A DNA stretch of 64,000 nucleotides from an uncultured Sediminibacterium sp. (GCF_946481145.1 NZ_CAMLMJ010000016.1:1-64000), one strand, 5' to 3'; shown: positions 25,311 to 34,949, counted from the first letter of the stretch. Made by a program: numbers and translations. The notes: generated from the letters alone by a model not told the origin.

Positions 25311-25739
25311 ATGAAAGAACAAAACTTTAGTAACCATACACGCTATGTACCTGTATGGCATTTTTTTGTGGCGCCAGCCCTTCTTTGTTTGTTGATAGGT
25401 GCTTTTATCAATCTGGCAGATGCTTCTGATGATAACCTGTATTCGGCATCACTCATCTGTTTGATCAGTGTTGTGCTTGGGTTTATCTACTGGTATGTGC
25501 GGGCATTTGCCTTAAAAGCGCAAGACAGGGCCATTAGGGCAGAAGAACAATTCCGTCATTTTATACTAACAGGAAAGCCACTGCCCGGTAATTTGCGATT
25601 AAGACAAATTATTGCGCTGCGTTTTGCTTCCGATGAGGAATTGCCTGCATTGGCTGAAAGGGCCTCAAAAGAAATGCTGGGCAGTAAAGATATTAAAGCT
25701 GCCATTCAGCACTGGCGCCCTGATTATAACAGACTTTGA
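25311..25739 (+). CDS. DUF6526-like membrane protein
   Basis: This 142-residue protein has two closely spaced helices (about 17-34 and 44-62) and a cytoplasmic C-terminal tail with LKAQDRAIRAEEQFRHF and LRLRQIIALRFASDEEL. The N-terminus NFSNHTRYVPVWHF matches my memory of the Bacteroidota DUF6526 family, for which no function is known. Confidence in the family name is moderate. It overlaps the stop of the convergent thioesterase gene by 16 nt. Confidence 0.72.
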   Translation: MKEQNFSNHTRYVPVWHFFVAPALLCLLIGAFINLADASDDNLYSASLICLISVVLGFIYWYVRAFALKAQDRAIRAEEQFRHFILTGKPLPGNLRLRQIIALRFASDEELPALAERASKEMLGSKDIKAAIQHWRPDYNRL

Positions 25740-26149
25740 TCCGCAAAATAGGGGCTTAGTTTTTCATATAAAGCAACGGGCATTTGTGTTTTTTTGCCGG
25801 TATTGCTGTCAATAAAGTACAAGGTTACTTTTCCCGTGGTGAGCAATTTATTTTGCTCATTGTATACTTCATTGTAAAAACTGATGCTGTGATCGGTGGG
25901 TAATTCCTTAAGGATTGTCTTAATGGTTATAAGGTCGTCGTAATGCGCAGGCCTTAAAAAACGTGCTTCCATCGCCACCACGGGCATATGAATACCCATC
26001 TCTTCCATTTTTTTATAGGTAAATCCCAGTTCCCTTATCGACTCGGCCCTGCCTACTTCAAAGTACTGTGCATAGTTGCCGTAATACACGATATCCATCT
26101 GGTCGGTTTCTGCATACCTTATCCTTACCGTAGTGCTGTGCGTGTACAT
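25724..26149 (-). CDS. YbgC-type acyl-CoA thioesterase
   Basis: This 141-residue hot-dog-fold protein has a 4HBT signature: RIRYAETDQMDIVYYGNYAQYFEVGR, where Asp (about residue 17) is the family's catalytic residue. RFLRPAHYDDLITIKTIL and GKVTLYFIDSNTGK follow. The family hydrolyses acyl-CoA or acyl-ACP thioesters; the chain specificity is unknown. In many bacteria a homologue sits in the tol-pal cluster, but here the gene stands alone. It overlaps the 3' end of the convergent DUF6526-like gene. Confidence 0.9.
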   Translation of the reverse strand: MYTHSTTVRIRYAETDQMDIVYYGNYAQYFEVGRAESIRELGFTYKKMEEMGIHMPVVAMEARFLRPAHYDDLITIKTILKELPTDHSISFYNEVYNEQNKLLTTGKVTLYFIDSNTGKKTQMPVALYEKLSPYFADQSLL

Positions 26150-26309
26150 AGTTATCCTGATTTGTTGACAAACTTACGCTCTTGATCTGTTTTTCCACAA
26201 ATACCTGTTAAGCCTTTCCTTACAAAACGCTAATACTACCTTTAAATAAGGTTTTTCGCTTTTCATTAAGAAAGAAACAGAAATCTTTGTCATTAAGCAG
26301 TCGCAATCT

Positions 26310-29300
26310 ATGAACAGATTCCTATCCATAAGCCTCACTGTAGCCATACTAGCATTGCATAGCGGCACAAAGGCACAGATAACACAATTGTTGCAGGATC
26401 CTGATGCCGAATTCAAGCAGGCAAAGGAATTGTTTCAAAACGACCAATATGGTCTGGCATATCCTGTATTCAAAAAAATATATAGTAATGGTGCGGTAAA
26501 CAGTAACCTGCCAATGGCGGTTCAGCTTGAATCGAAATACTACTATATACTTTGTGGTTTAAAGATTAACGATTCAACCGCTGCGCCGATGGCAGTTGAT
26601 TTTGTTGAGAAAGAATACGATGTACCACATGTACAAATGATGCACTTTCATCTGGGGGAGTATTATTACCGAAGAAAAATGTTGCAGGAAGCAGTCGCCA
26701 GCTATGAAAAAACCAATATTGCCAACCTCAGCAACCGTGAAATTGCAGACATGAAATTCCATCAGGCTTATGGATATTTTACCATGGCGCAGTTTGATAA
26801 AGCCAGACCGCTGTTTAATTCCATTCGCCAGATCCCAGAAGATCCCAACTATGTAGATGCGAACTATTATTATGGCTTTATAGCATTTAATGAGAAAAAA
26901 TATGGGGAAGCCATTACAAGCTTCCAGATTGCAGAACAATCTCCCGATTACCAGAACGTCATACCTTTTTACCTTACTGAAATTTACTATTTCAATGGAG
27001 AGCGCGACAAAGCATTATCCTATGGCGAAGCTGCGCTGAAAAAAGGGGGGCAATATTATGATCTTCAATTAAGACAGTTGGTTGGTCATCTCTGGTTTGA
27101 AAAAAGACAATATGCCAATGCGCTTCCATATCTCGAAAAATATGTTGCAGGTAACCAAAAAGTGAGAAGGGAGGATCTATATGAATTATCGTACTGTTAT
27201 TATGAAGCAAAGAACTGGACCAAATCTATCGATGGATTTAAACAGTTAGGTGGGGGAGAAGATTCTCTGGCACAAAATAGTATGTACCTGTTGGCCGATG
27301 CGTATTTGAAAACGAACGACAAAACAAATGCAAGGAATGCATTTCAATTTTGTGCGGCCAATAACAGCAATGCTTTACAAAAGGAAGTATCAGCTTTCAA
27401 TTACGCCAAACTTTCTTATGAGTTAGGATTTATGGATGCAGCACAAAAAGGGTTTCAGTCTTTTACCGCAGCATACCCTACCTCTACAATGCTACAGGAA
27501 GCAAGAGAATTGCTGGTGAGCACGCTTGCTAATACCAGCAACTACAAAGATGGGCTTGCATTGTATGAAAGCTTACCTGTGCGCAGTGAGAACGCCATGA
27601 AAGTATATCCCAGATTACTTTATGGACGTTCGGTAGAACTCATCAATGACCAGCAATTGTCGCAGGCCGATCCACTGTTAAGTCGCTTACTGGAAGTGCC
27701 TTATAATAATACCCTTATATCATTGGCCCGTTTCTGGAAAGGTGAAATTGGATACCGTAATGGAAATAATGAGTCTGCAATAGCATTCTTCACTGATTAC
27801 CTTAAAAACCCTGTTTCGAATGGGGAAGTGAATACATTGAATGCCAGGTATAACCTTGGATATGCTTTGTTGAAAACGGAAAATTATCCTGCTGCAAAGG
27901 AGCAGTTTGAGCTGATTGCGAAAAATATCGGATCCTCATCTACAGCCATAGAAAAGGATGCTTACCTGCGTTCAGGCGATTGTTATTTTATGAATAAGGA
28001 TTATCGTCAGGCCTTAAAAATTTACGATCAGGTTATGGCTTTGCAAATGAATGGCGCCGATTATGCACTGTTCCAAAAAGCAATTATCGCAGGTGCGATG
28101 AACCAGAATGCCGAAAAACTTACCTTATTAAAGAGTATAGATATTAAGTACCCAAGTTCTCCATTCACGACAGATGCTGCACTCGAAATGGCCAATACTT
28201 ATATAGCGGATGAAAATTATGAGGCAGCCCTGGTGCCATTGAATAAACTCATCAAAGGAAATAAAGCCGCATCTTTAAAACCAGAAGCTTACCTGAAAGC
28301 CGGTATCGCCTATTTTAACCTTGATAAAAACGAAGAATCACTTACGCAGTTTAAAACACTTGTATCAACATATCCCAATGCAAAGGAAACGGATGGAGCT
28401 ATTGAGTATATCCGAAATTTATTTGTAGAGCGCCAGCAGCCCGGAGAATTTGCTGCCTTTATGCGAGCCAATGGCAGACCAGTTACTTATAACGAGGAAG
28501 ATTCTTTAACGTTTAAGTCGGCCATGTTACGATACGATGTGAAGGATATGGTGGGCGCAAAAAATGGGTACAAAGATTATTTGTCAAAATTCCCCGATGG
28601 ACGATACCAGATTGAAGCCAATTATTTTACGGCAGAAATACTGGTGAATGAAAAAGCCCTGAAAGAAGCACTTCCATTTTATGTTGCGGTAGCAGGGAAG
28701 GGGGTAAGTACTTTTGCGGAGAGAAGCGTTTTGCAAGCTGCACGCATTTATTATTTTGAATTGAAGGATTATGAACAGGCTGAAAAATATTTCACTCAAC
28801 TAAAACCTATTGCCACACAGCAGGAAAATAAACTGGAGGCCATGCGCGGATTACTGCGTTGCCAGTTCAGAGCACAGAAATGGGCGGAAGCAGCCCCTAA
28901 CGCGGAAGAATTGCTGAAAGCATCTGGTATTGCCACAGATGATAGAATGATGGCAAGTCTGGTAGTAGCAAAAAATCATCAGTTAAATAATGAACCTGAT
29001 CAGGCAATAAATGCTTATAAGCAAGTTATTGCAACTGGTAAATCTGAGTATGGTGCAGAATCACAGTACCGTATCGCTGAAATATTATTCCAGCAGGATA
29101 AACTGGCAGATGCCGAGAAATCTGCTTTTGAGGTTATTAAAAAATCAGGATCCTATGAATTTTGGGTAACAAAAAGTTACCTGCTCCTGGGTGATATATA
29201 TTTCAAACAAAAAGACCTGTTTAATGCGGAAGCCACTTTTAAAAGTATTGTAGACAATGGTACGATAGCTGAACTAAAAACAGAGGCACAGCAAAAACTT

Positions 29301-29351
29301 ACGCAGGTGCTTGCGGAAAAAGCGAAAACTAATCAGGTTGAACAAGAATAA
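26310..29351 (+). CDS. Large secreted TPR-repeat protein
   Basis: This 1013-residue protein has a signal peptide (MNRFLSISLTVAILALHSGTKAQ). The rest is tetratricopeptide-like helices repeated throughout (for example QFDKARPLFNSIRQIPEDPNYVDANYYYGFIAF, then AEKYFTQLKPIATQQENKLEAMRGLLRC). Repeated A-x-x-x-Y-x-x-[AG] patterns give at least 20 TPR-type hairpins. It is likely a periplasmic scaffold for protein assembly. It starts a tight operon with an outer-membrane barrel protein (10 nt downstream), an HU-CCDC81 protein and a methyltransferase, so it may help build or support that barrel. Confidence 0.88.
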   Translation: MNRFLSISLTVAILALHSGTKAQITQLLQDPDAEFKQAKELFQNDQYGLAYPVFKKIYSNGAVNSNLPMAVQLESKYYYILCGLKINDSTAAPMAVDFVEKEYDVPHVQMMHFHLGEYYYRRKMLQEAVASYEKTNIANLSNREIADMKFHQAYGYFTMAQFDKARPLFNSIRQIPEDPNYVDANYYYGFIAFNEKKYGEAITSFQIAEQSPDYQNVIPFYLTEIYYFNGERDKALSYGEAALKKGGQYYDLQLRQLVGHLWFEKRQYANALPYLEKYVAGNQKVRREDLYELSYCYYEAKNWTKSIDGFKQLGGGEDSLAQNSMYLLADAYLKTNDKTNARNAFQFCAANNSNALQKEVSAFNYAKLSYELGFMDAAQKGFQSFTAAYPTSTMLQEARELLVSTLANTSNYKDGLALYESLPVRSENAMKVYPRLLYGRSVELINDQQLSQADPLLSRLLEVPYNNTLISLARFWKGEIGYRNGNNESAIAFFTDYLKNPVSNGEVNTLNARYNLGYALLKTENYPAAKEQFELIAKNIGSSSTAIEKDAYLRSGDCYFMNKDYRQALKIYDQVMALQMNGADYALFQKAIIAGAMNQNAEKLTLLKSIDIKYPSSPFTTDAALEMANTYIADENYEAALVPLNKLIKGNKAASLKPEAYLKAGIAYFNLDKNEESLTQFKTLVSTYPNAKETDGAIEYIRNLFVERQQPGEFAAFMRANGRPVTYNEEDSLTFKSAMLRYDVKDMVGAKNGYKDYLSKFPDGRYQIEANYFTAEILVNEKALKEALPFYVAVAGKGVSTFAERSVLQAARIYYFELKDYEQAEKYFTQLKPIATQQENKLEAMRGLLRCQFRAQKWAEAAPNAEELLKASGIATDDRMMASLVVAKNHQLNNEPDQAINAYKQVIATGKSEYGAESQYRIAEILFQQDKLADAEKSAFEVIKKSGSYEFWVTKSYLLLGDIYFKQKDLFNAEATFKSIVDNGTIAELKTEAQQKLTQVLAEKAKTNQVEQE

Positions 29352-29361
29352 ATCAGCATAC

Positions 29362-31119
29362 ATGATTCATCAAACATATAAAGGAGTTTTAGTTGCACTG
29401 ATGTTGCTGTCGGTACTTACATCCGATGCACAACGCCGACGTACTGTAAAAAAGAAAACTACTCCTAAAAAGACAACCGCCGTTAAAAAAACTACGGCTC
29501 CCAGCGAGCAGGCTGAATCTATTGCCAATAGGGAAGCACTAGGAGATACTTCCGCTCCCAAGGTAGTAACGGTTACATCTGCCTTCAAACCTTCTTTAAA
29601 GAATGCAGCCAAAATAAATTTTACCGCTGCGTCTCCATTTGTTGATTCATCAAGAACACCAGTTACTTATACCGTGCCGGCACAGAACCTGTTTTTTTCT
29701 TATCAGCCGGTACCGATTAAACCACTTGCACTTCCGGTTGATACTGGTTTTCACTGGCAGAATGACCATTCCGTAAAAGTTGGTCTGGGTAATTTCAATA
29801 GCTTCCTGCTATCCGGGGCTTTCTCATTCGGTGATGGTGTAAAAAGCAATACTATTGTAACCGCTGATTACCTCACTAATAAAGGAAATCTTTTTGCCCA
29901 ACAATATGCAAACCTGGGTTTAAGTGTGCTATCTGTATTTAATACAAACAATAATAACGAGTGGACCACTAAAGCCTGGTATAAAAATACTACCCGCTAT
30001 TATTATGGCTATGATTCTACATTGTACCATTATAGTAAAAGCTCTTTACTTAGAAGGTTTAATGATGCCGGGATTGAAATTGGTTTGCGCAACAAGAAAG
30101 CCAATGCTTTCAATATTACCTATGCACCGAAACTGAGCCTGCATTATTTCAGTGATAACCGTTCAAATAAAGAATACAACTTAATCTTGAATGCGCCATT
30201 AAAGAAGAAATTCGGAGAGCATTTTGCCATCGATCTTGGTGTAACTGCTGATATTGCCAGCACCGATTTTGAAGTAACTGGAATTGGATCAAGGTGGAAA
30301 CAAACCAATAACCTTTTCTATGTTAGTCCTTCCATCGAATATGTAAGCAAAGGCTTCAAACTTTCTGGAGGTATCAGACCATCCTGGGATAATGGAAAAT
30401 TTGCTACCCTGCCTAATATCACAGCAGAAGTAAAAGTTCCGGAAACCCCTCTGGTGGCAGAGGCAGGCTGGGTTGGCTATTTTAATAAGAATAGTTACCG
30501 AAGTATAGCCGATTTTAATCCATGGATCAATACGCCGATGTTGATGCTTAGGAATACAAAAGTTATGGAGCAGTACGCGGGTATCAAAGGAGCTGCAGGA
30601 AACCACTTAACTTATAGGGCAAGAATTTCCTTTCAACAATTGAATAACCAGCCAGTATTCCCCAATTCCGTTACCGATGGCAAAGATTTTTCTGTTTTGT
30701 ATGAAACTTCTATGAATGTTGTACAGATTCATGGAGAACTCGGTTATACATTACAGGAGAAACTCTCTTTATTAGCTGGTGCCACTTTTCGTAAATATTC
30801 CAATTTGCCCAATTATGAGCCCTGGGGCTTATTGCCTTTTGAAGTAACAGGTACTTTAAAATGGAAAATATTAAAGGATCTTCAACTGAAAGCGGATGCA
30901 TTTTTCTGGGATGGCAGTAAATACCGCGATGTAAACCTCAATACCTTCAAACTTAAACCGGCTGCAGATATTAATCTTGGAGCTGAGTTTTCTGTGATGC
31001 CAAAACTGAATTTATGGGTACAATTAAATAATGTACTTAATAATAAATACCAGCGTTGGAACCAATATGAAGTATTAGGATTGAATGTTTTGGGGGGAGT
31101 TGTATATTCGTTCCGGTAA
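29362..31119 (+). CDS. Outer-membrane beta-barrel protein, TonB-receptor-like
   Basis: The start at 29362 is chosen because MIHQTYKGVLVALMLLSVLTSDAQ is a good signal peptide; a longer frame back to 29311 overlaps the upstream gene. The mature N-terminus is very basic (RRRTVKKKTTPKKTTAVKK, then Ala/Thr/Pro-rich), unusual for a barrel. From about residue 120 the chain alternates in amphipathic strands (NFNSFLLSGAFSFGDGVKS and VKVGLGNF) and ends in a barrel-type strand with aromatic/Arg ending (GGVVYSFR). I see no plug domain or TonB box, so it is a barrel protein rather than a complete TonB receptor. It is the second gene of the TPR operon, 10 nt after the stop. Confidence 0.82.
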   Translation: MIHQTYKGVLVALMLLSVLTSDAQRRRTVKKKTTPKKTTAVKKTTAPSEQAESIANREALGDTSAPKVVTVTSAFKPSLKNAAKINFTAASPFVDSSRTPVTYTVPAQNLFFSYQPVPIKPLALPVDTGFHWQNDHSVKVGLGNFNSFLLSGAFSFGDGVKSNTIVTADYLTNKGNLFAQQYANLGLSVLSVFNTNNNNEWTTKAWYKNTTRYYYGYDSTLYHYSKSSLLRRFNDAGIEIGLRNKKANAFNITYAPKLSLHYFSDNRSNKEYNLILNAPLKKKFGEHFAIDLGVTADIASTDFEVTGIGSRWKQTNNLFYVSPSIEYVSKGFKLSGGIRPSWDNGKFATLPNITAEVKVPETPLVAEAGWVGYFNKNSYRSIADFNPWINTPMLMLRNTKVMEQYAGIKGAAGNHLTYRARISFQQLNNQPVFPNSVTDGKDFSVLYETSMNVVQIHGELGYTLQEKLSLLAGATFRKYSNLPNYEPWGLLPFEVTGTLKWKILKDLQLKADAFFWDGSKYRDVNLNTFKLKPAADINLGAEFSVMPKLNLWVQLNNVLNNKYQRWNQYEVLGLNVLGGVVYSFR

Positions 31120-31128
31120 AAGGGAACT

Positions 31129-31647
31129 ATGATACAAGATTTACTGTACAAATACCTCATTTTAAACGGCCGTTTGGGCATACCTGAAATAGGAGGGTTT
31201 GCCATTTACCGTACACCTGCATCCGTACAGGAAGATGGAACGGTAATGCAGGCGCCTGTACAGCAAATATTGTTTGAAGAAAAGCCGGTTACAGCCGATA
31301 AGAATCTCTTTCAGTTCCTTGCGCATGAAATGTCGACAGATGAAATTGCCGCAATAGGCTCATTTAACACCTGGGTATCATCCATCCGGGAACAACTTAC
31401 ACGGGATGCTTTTGTGAAACTGCCTTTTATTGGTACGCTTGAACAAACAACAGAAGGGGTTATTGGTTTTATACCTGCGACACCCGCAATTAAACCCTCA
31501 TCCATTGACCTGCCTTATGGTATTGTTTGGCAGACTGATGAGACTGCTGAAGATGCATCAGTTGACAAAAATGATTCTGGTTGGTGGATCTATGCCATCA
31601 TCCTTTTACTTTTAGGCATTGCAGCCATAGCCTACCGTTATCTCTAA
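31129..31647 (+). CDS. HU-CCDC81 domain protein with C-terminal membrane helix
   Basis: This 172-residue protein starts with MIQDLLYKYLILNGRLGIPEIGGFAIYR and continues with the two-part HU-like fold of the HU-CCDC81 bacterial domains (NTWVSSIREQLTRDAFVKLPFIGTLEQ). It is followed by an acidic linker and a single C-terminal transmembrane helix (WWIYAIILLLLGIAAIAYRYL). Relatives usually carry a SPOR domain after the HU pair; that domain is absent here and a TM helix is present instead. The HU part may bind DNA or peptidoglycan-related ligands; the function is not known. Third gene of the operon, 9 nt after the barrel gene. Confidence 0.8.
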   Translation: MIQDLLYKYLILNGRLGIPEIGGFAIYRTPASVQEDGTVMQAPVQQILFEEKPVTADKNLFQFLAHEMSTDEIAAIGSFNTWVSSIREQLTRDAFVKLPFIGTLEQTTEGVIGFIPATPAIKPSSIDLPYGIVWQTDETAEDASVDKNDSGWWIYAIILLLLGIAAIAYRYL

Positions 31648-31659
31648 AGTTTAGCATGC

Positions 31660-32562
31660 ATGAGCGCCTCTATTGTGAATTATACCCATTGTCTTTTTTG
31701 TAACAGTGATGCCATTCATCCAATAATGGCAGCTAAGGATTATACTGTAAGCAATACCGCATTCGAAATATGGCATTGCGATACCTGTACCAATAGATTT
31801 ACCCAATCAGTTCCGGATATCCATCATATAGGTGCCTATTATCAGTCTGCGGCATATATTTCTCATTCAGATACTGCTAAAGGATTGATCAATAAATTAT
31901 ACCATTGGGTCAGAGGGTATACGCTTGGTCGCAAAAAAAGATTGATACAGAAAGTCAGCGGATTAAACCATGGGGCATTACTGGATATCGGTGCCGGAAC
32001 AGGTGCTTTTGTTACAACTATGTTGCAGGCTGGCTGGACAGTAACCGGATTGGAGCCGGATAGCATTGCCAGGGAAAATGCCAAACAAAAACACGGTATT
32101 GAGTTAAGGTCTGCAGATGATATTTACAGCCTGCCGCAATCATCATTCAATGTTATTACGCTATGGCATGTATTGGAGCATGTACATGATTTGCATGGCT
32201 ATTTCAGGCAGTTTGTTGCATTGCTTAAACCGGGAGGTAAACTGGTGATTGCAGTGCCTAATTATACCAGTAAAGATGCTTCAGCTTATGGTGCGCAATG
32301 GGCAGCGTGGGATGTTCCCAGGCATTTATATCATTTCTCACCTAAAGGGATGGAACAACTCGCAAAGCAACATGGATTTAACCTGGAATCGATTCATCCC
32401 ATGTGGTTCGATGCATTTTATGTGTCAATGCTCAGTGAGCAATACAAAAATGGGAAACCTAACTTGCCAGGAGCTTTATTAAGCGGTATTTCATCAAACC
32501 TAACCGCATTAGGCGATAAGCGTCGCTGCAGTTCCCTGATCTACGTGTTTAATTTAATTTGA
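31660..32562 (+). CDS. Class I SAM-dependent methyltransferase with N-terminal Cys motif
   Basis: This 300-residue protein begins with a putative zinc knuckle (CLFCNSDAI ... CDTCTNRF; C-x2-C ... C-x2-C). It is followed by a class I methyltransferase domain: LLDIGAGTGAFVTTML binds SAM, with NVITLWHVLEHVHDLHGYF and GGKLVIAVPNY. It belongs to the Methyltransf_23 group that often modifies sugars or small molecules. It is the last gene of the TPR/barrel operon (13 nt after the HU-CCDC81 stop) and overlaps the convergent glutaminyl cyclase stop by 14 nt. Its substrate is unknown. Confidence 0.87.
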   Translation: MSASIVNYTHCLFCNSDAIHPIMAAKDYTVSNTAFEIWHCDTCTNRFTQSVPDIHHIGAYYQSAAYISHSDTAKGLINKLYHWVRGYTLGRKKRLIQKVSGLNHGALLDIGAGTGAFVTTMLQAGWTVTGLEPDSIARENAKQKHGIELRSADDIYSLPQSSFNVITLWHVLEHVHDLHGYFRQFVALLKPGGKLVIAVPNYTSKDASAYGAQWAAWDVPRHLYHFSPKGMEQLAKQHGFNLESIHPMWFDAFYVSMLSEQYKNGKPNLPGALLSGISSNLTALGDKRRCSSLIYVFNLI

Positions 32563-33364
32563 TCTCGTACAAAGCAGGCCATTTTTTGCCTGTTATGTAA
32601 AAACTTTGGGTAGCAGCATTGTAGGCAATGCCATTCAATACATACCCTTTTTCCATAAAAATATTTTCATCAAAAGGCTGATTGGTTCTTTTTAGGAGGT
32701 TTGAAAAGTCCATCCGGCTTTCTACCAACCCTGTTTCCGGATTTATTTTTACAATAATATCTGTTAGATACACATTTGCATAAATACTTCCATTCACAAA
32801 TTCAAGCTCATTGAGGTTAGCGAGGTATCCATTATTGTCAAATACACCAAGTGTTTTTTCGATGGCAAAAGTTTCAGGGTTCACAAAGTATAAATTACTT
32901 GAGCCTGTGCTTACAATTAATTGTTTGCCATTGTGTGTAATTCCCCAGCCTTCCATGTCCCAGGTAAATTCTTTGACCTTCTTAAAAGTAGCGAGATCAT
33001 ACACAAACACTTTATGGTTCATCCAGGTAAGCTGATAAATTTTATCATTCAAGATAGTAATGCCTTCACCAAAATAATCTTTTGCGAGATCCAATTTCTG
33101 GTTGTATTTACCTGATTCAAGGTCAACTTTCACTAACCTGCTTTCGCCTTCAAGGCCTGTGCCTTCATAAAGGGCATTATTGTGCCATATTAAGCCTTCT
33201 GTAAAATAGCTGGTGTCGTGCGGATATACTTTTACAATCGCGTAATTAAGGTTTGTTGGAGCAGGTATAGCGGTGTTATTGTTATTGTCCTGGTTATTGT
33301 CTGTCTTGTTATCAGCACAAGAGGCGATTAAAATAAATGCCAGTAAATAGGGATAAAATTTCAT
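32549..33364 (-). CDS. Glutaminyl-peptide cyclotransferase-like lipoprotein
   Basis: This 271-residue lipoprotein (signal MKFYPYLLAFILIASC with lipobox Cys at about 16, followed by an Asn-rich linker) has the beta-propeller glutaminyl cyclase fold of the plant/bacterial type. YFTEGLIWHNNALYEGTGLEG, AKDYFGEGITILNDKIYQLTW, YANVYLTDIIVKINPETG and FMEKGYVLNGIAYNAATQSFYITGK match the five-bladed layout. The family converts N-terminal Gln to pyroglutamate. Full length by comparison. It is anchored to a periplasm-facing membrane. It overlaps the convergent methyltransferase gene. Confidence 0.87.
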   Translation of the reverse strand: MKFYPYLLAFILIASCADNKTDNNQDNNNNTAIPAPTNLNYAIVKVYPHDTSYFTEGLIWHNNALYEGTGLEGESRLVKVDLESGKYNQKLDLAKDYFGEGITILNDKIYQLTWMNHKVFVYDLATFKKVKEFTWDMEGWGITHNGKQLIVSTGSSNLYFVNPETFAIEKTLGVFDNNGYLANLNELEFVNGSIYANVYLTDIIVKINPETGLVESRMDFSNLLKRTNQPFDENIFMEKGYVLNGIAYNAATQSFYITGKKWPALYEIKLN

Positions 33365-33411
33365 CTGCTAAAGTTCAGGCTAAAATAATGAATTGGTAAA
33401 AAATAAATGCA

Positions 33412-34548
33412 TTAATAATGTGAAAGTATATCACCGGCAAAGCTTTCGGCAATAACAGGTGTTAATGCAACACCCATGCCATTGCAGGCAATTGCAACAA
33501 AAAACTCACCTTTAAAGGTGGTGATAGGCTGCCGGGTATCTGTAAATGCCATGATGCCGCTCCACGACTGTTCAATATTATATTGAATAGAAGGATGCAT
33601 GTGGTGCCTTAGAAAAACTTCTAAAGCAGTTTTGATAACGGAAGAGCCCTCCATGTTTGTAGTGGTTTCGCCTTCAAAATCGAGGTTTCTGCCACCGCCG
33701 AGTAATATTCTGTTGCCCAGGTTTCTCCAGTAATAATATCCTTCATCAAAATGAAATGTTCCCTTCATTGGGAGATTAGGTATGGGAGAGGTGAGGATGA
33801 TCTGTCCCCGGCCTGGAGTAACTTCACTATCCGGAATCAGGGAAGGTGTAAATGCATTGGTACAAAGAACAGTACGCCATGCTTTAATTCGTTCTCCCTC
33901 TGATGAAATCAGTTCAATATCATTTGCACTTGAATTCCAGTCTTTCAATTCGAAATCATAGAGAATCTGTACGCCTTTTGAAATAACCAGTTTCGTTAAA
34001 ACCTGTATCAGTTTGCCGCTATGTAAAGCTGCTTCGGTATTGTTTTCAACCAGGGTATCGAAATGCTGTAGTCCGAGGCTATCCAGTTTGTTGCCTGCAT
34101 ACGTAAACACAGATCTTTTGCCGGTAATATCTTTCAGTAATTTGTTGAGATGGCTGATTCTGTCGTCAAGTGCAGGCCAGTGCCTGGAGTCTTTATTGAT
34201 GCATTCATATCCGCCACATGGGTCAAAGTCAATCTGCTCATCAGTAAAATACTGTCGAATTTTTTCAATGCCCTTATAGCGCATTTCTACAATGCGTAAC
34301 ATATCATCTTTTCCGATGGTTTCCAGGTTGTTGAATAATTCAGTGGGACTACCAAAACACGCAAATCCTGCATTACGTGTGGATGCTCCAAGAGGAGTCT
34401 TGTTTTTTTCGAGGATGGTAATACGAACGCGGGGATTTTTTTCTTTCAGTGAGAGTGCTGTCCATAACCCCATTAATCCCGCGCCTACAATGGCAATATC
34501 GCAGGGAGCGTAAAAAGATTCTTTTTCCCAAATAGACAAGCTAACCAT
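33412..34548 (-). CDS. FAD-dependent oxidoreductase (DAO family)
   Basis: This 378-residue protein has the FAD-binding motif CDIAIVGAGLMGLWTALSLKEKN near the N-terminus (G-x-G-x-x-G), then GASTRNAGFACFGSPTELF (the DAO family R-N-A-G-F). RTVLCTNAFTPSLIP and the C-terminal EQSWSGIMAFTDTRQPI-GVALTP segments follow. This is the D-amino acid oxidase/glycine oxidase/sarcosine oxidase superfamily; the substrate amine is not determinable. The start is the ATG of MVSLSIWEKESFYAP; other starts are possible but the motif needs this N-terminus. The gene is alone. Confidence 0.87.
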   Translation of the reverse strand: MVSLSIWEKESFYAPCDIAIVGAGLMGLWTALSLKEKNPRVRITILEKNKTPLGASTRNAGFACFGSPTELFNNLETIGKDDMLRIVEMRYKGIEKIRQYFTDEQIDFDPCGGYECINKDSRHWPALDDRISHLNKLLKDITGKRSVFTYAGNKLDSLGLQHFDTLVENNTEAALHSGKLIQVLTKLVISKGVQILYDFELKDWNSSANDIELISSEGERIKAWRTVLCTNAFTPSLIPDSEVTPGRGQIILTSPIPNLPMKGTFHFDEGYYYWRNLGNRILLGGGRNLDFEGETTTNMEGSSVIKTALEVFLRHHMHPSIQYNIEQSWSGIMAFTDTRQPITTFKGEFFVAIACNGMGVALTPVIAESFAGDILSHY

Positions 34549-34679
34549 TCAGCGAAAGTACAAAATCCTGCACGGGAATTAGTTCAAGGGTACGGATATT
34601 ATACATGGTATTAGGTAGAATAGTATCAAACCCTTATTTGAATTGGTTTTGCAACCGGCCTTAGAAAAAAAGCGTTAAG

Positions 34680-34910
34680 AAATTCATGTAATGAAGCGTA
34701 AAGCAATGGATGATGCTTGGCTATGTACAACAGATGAAGCGCAGCTTCGCCCCATCAATGTACTAAAAGCTTGGCTTTAGACTTCATCCATTGTAGCGTA
34801 ATGGAATGAATTTTAGCTTTTTTTCTGAAGCCTTGACTTTTTTTGTTACTTTTTTGTTTGCCCGCCTTTGGAGGGTGTCAAGACAAAAAAGTAAACGGAG
34901 GGAAATGCTT
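34680..34910. repeat. Intergenic hairpin region with TTACTTTTTTGT inverted repeat
   Basis: The 400-base gap 34549-34949 holds no credible gene. It contains GAAGCGCAGCTTC (a 6-bp stem), CAATGGATGA / TCATCCATTG partial pairing, and a marked element near 34832-34894. There CTTGAC...TTACTTTTTTGT pairs with ACAAAAAAGTAA, with CCCGCC...GGGTGTCAAG between. A similar T-rich hairpin is common in Bacteroidota intergenic DNA. The ORF 34691-34780 (29 codons) in this stretch is not convincing. Confidence 0.65.
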
Positions 34911-34949
34911 TACAAGTAAGGGTTTGATGCTATTCTATCTAATCCTATA

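Noticed and set aside
34691..34780. A 29-codon ORF (MKRKAMDDAWLCTTDEAQLR...) in the 34549-34949 gap
   Set aside because: It overlaps hairpin-forming words (GAAGCGCAGCTTC), has no signal or motif, and no promoter or ribosome site. Probably chance.
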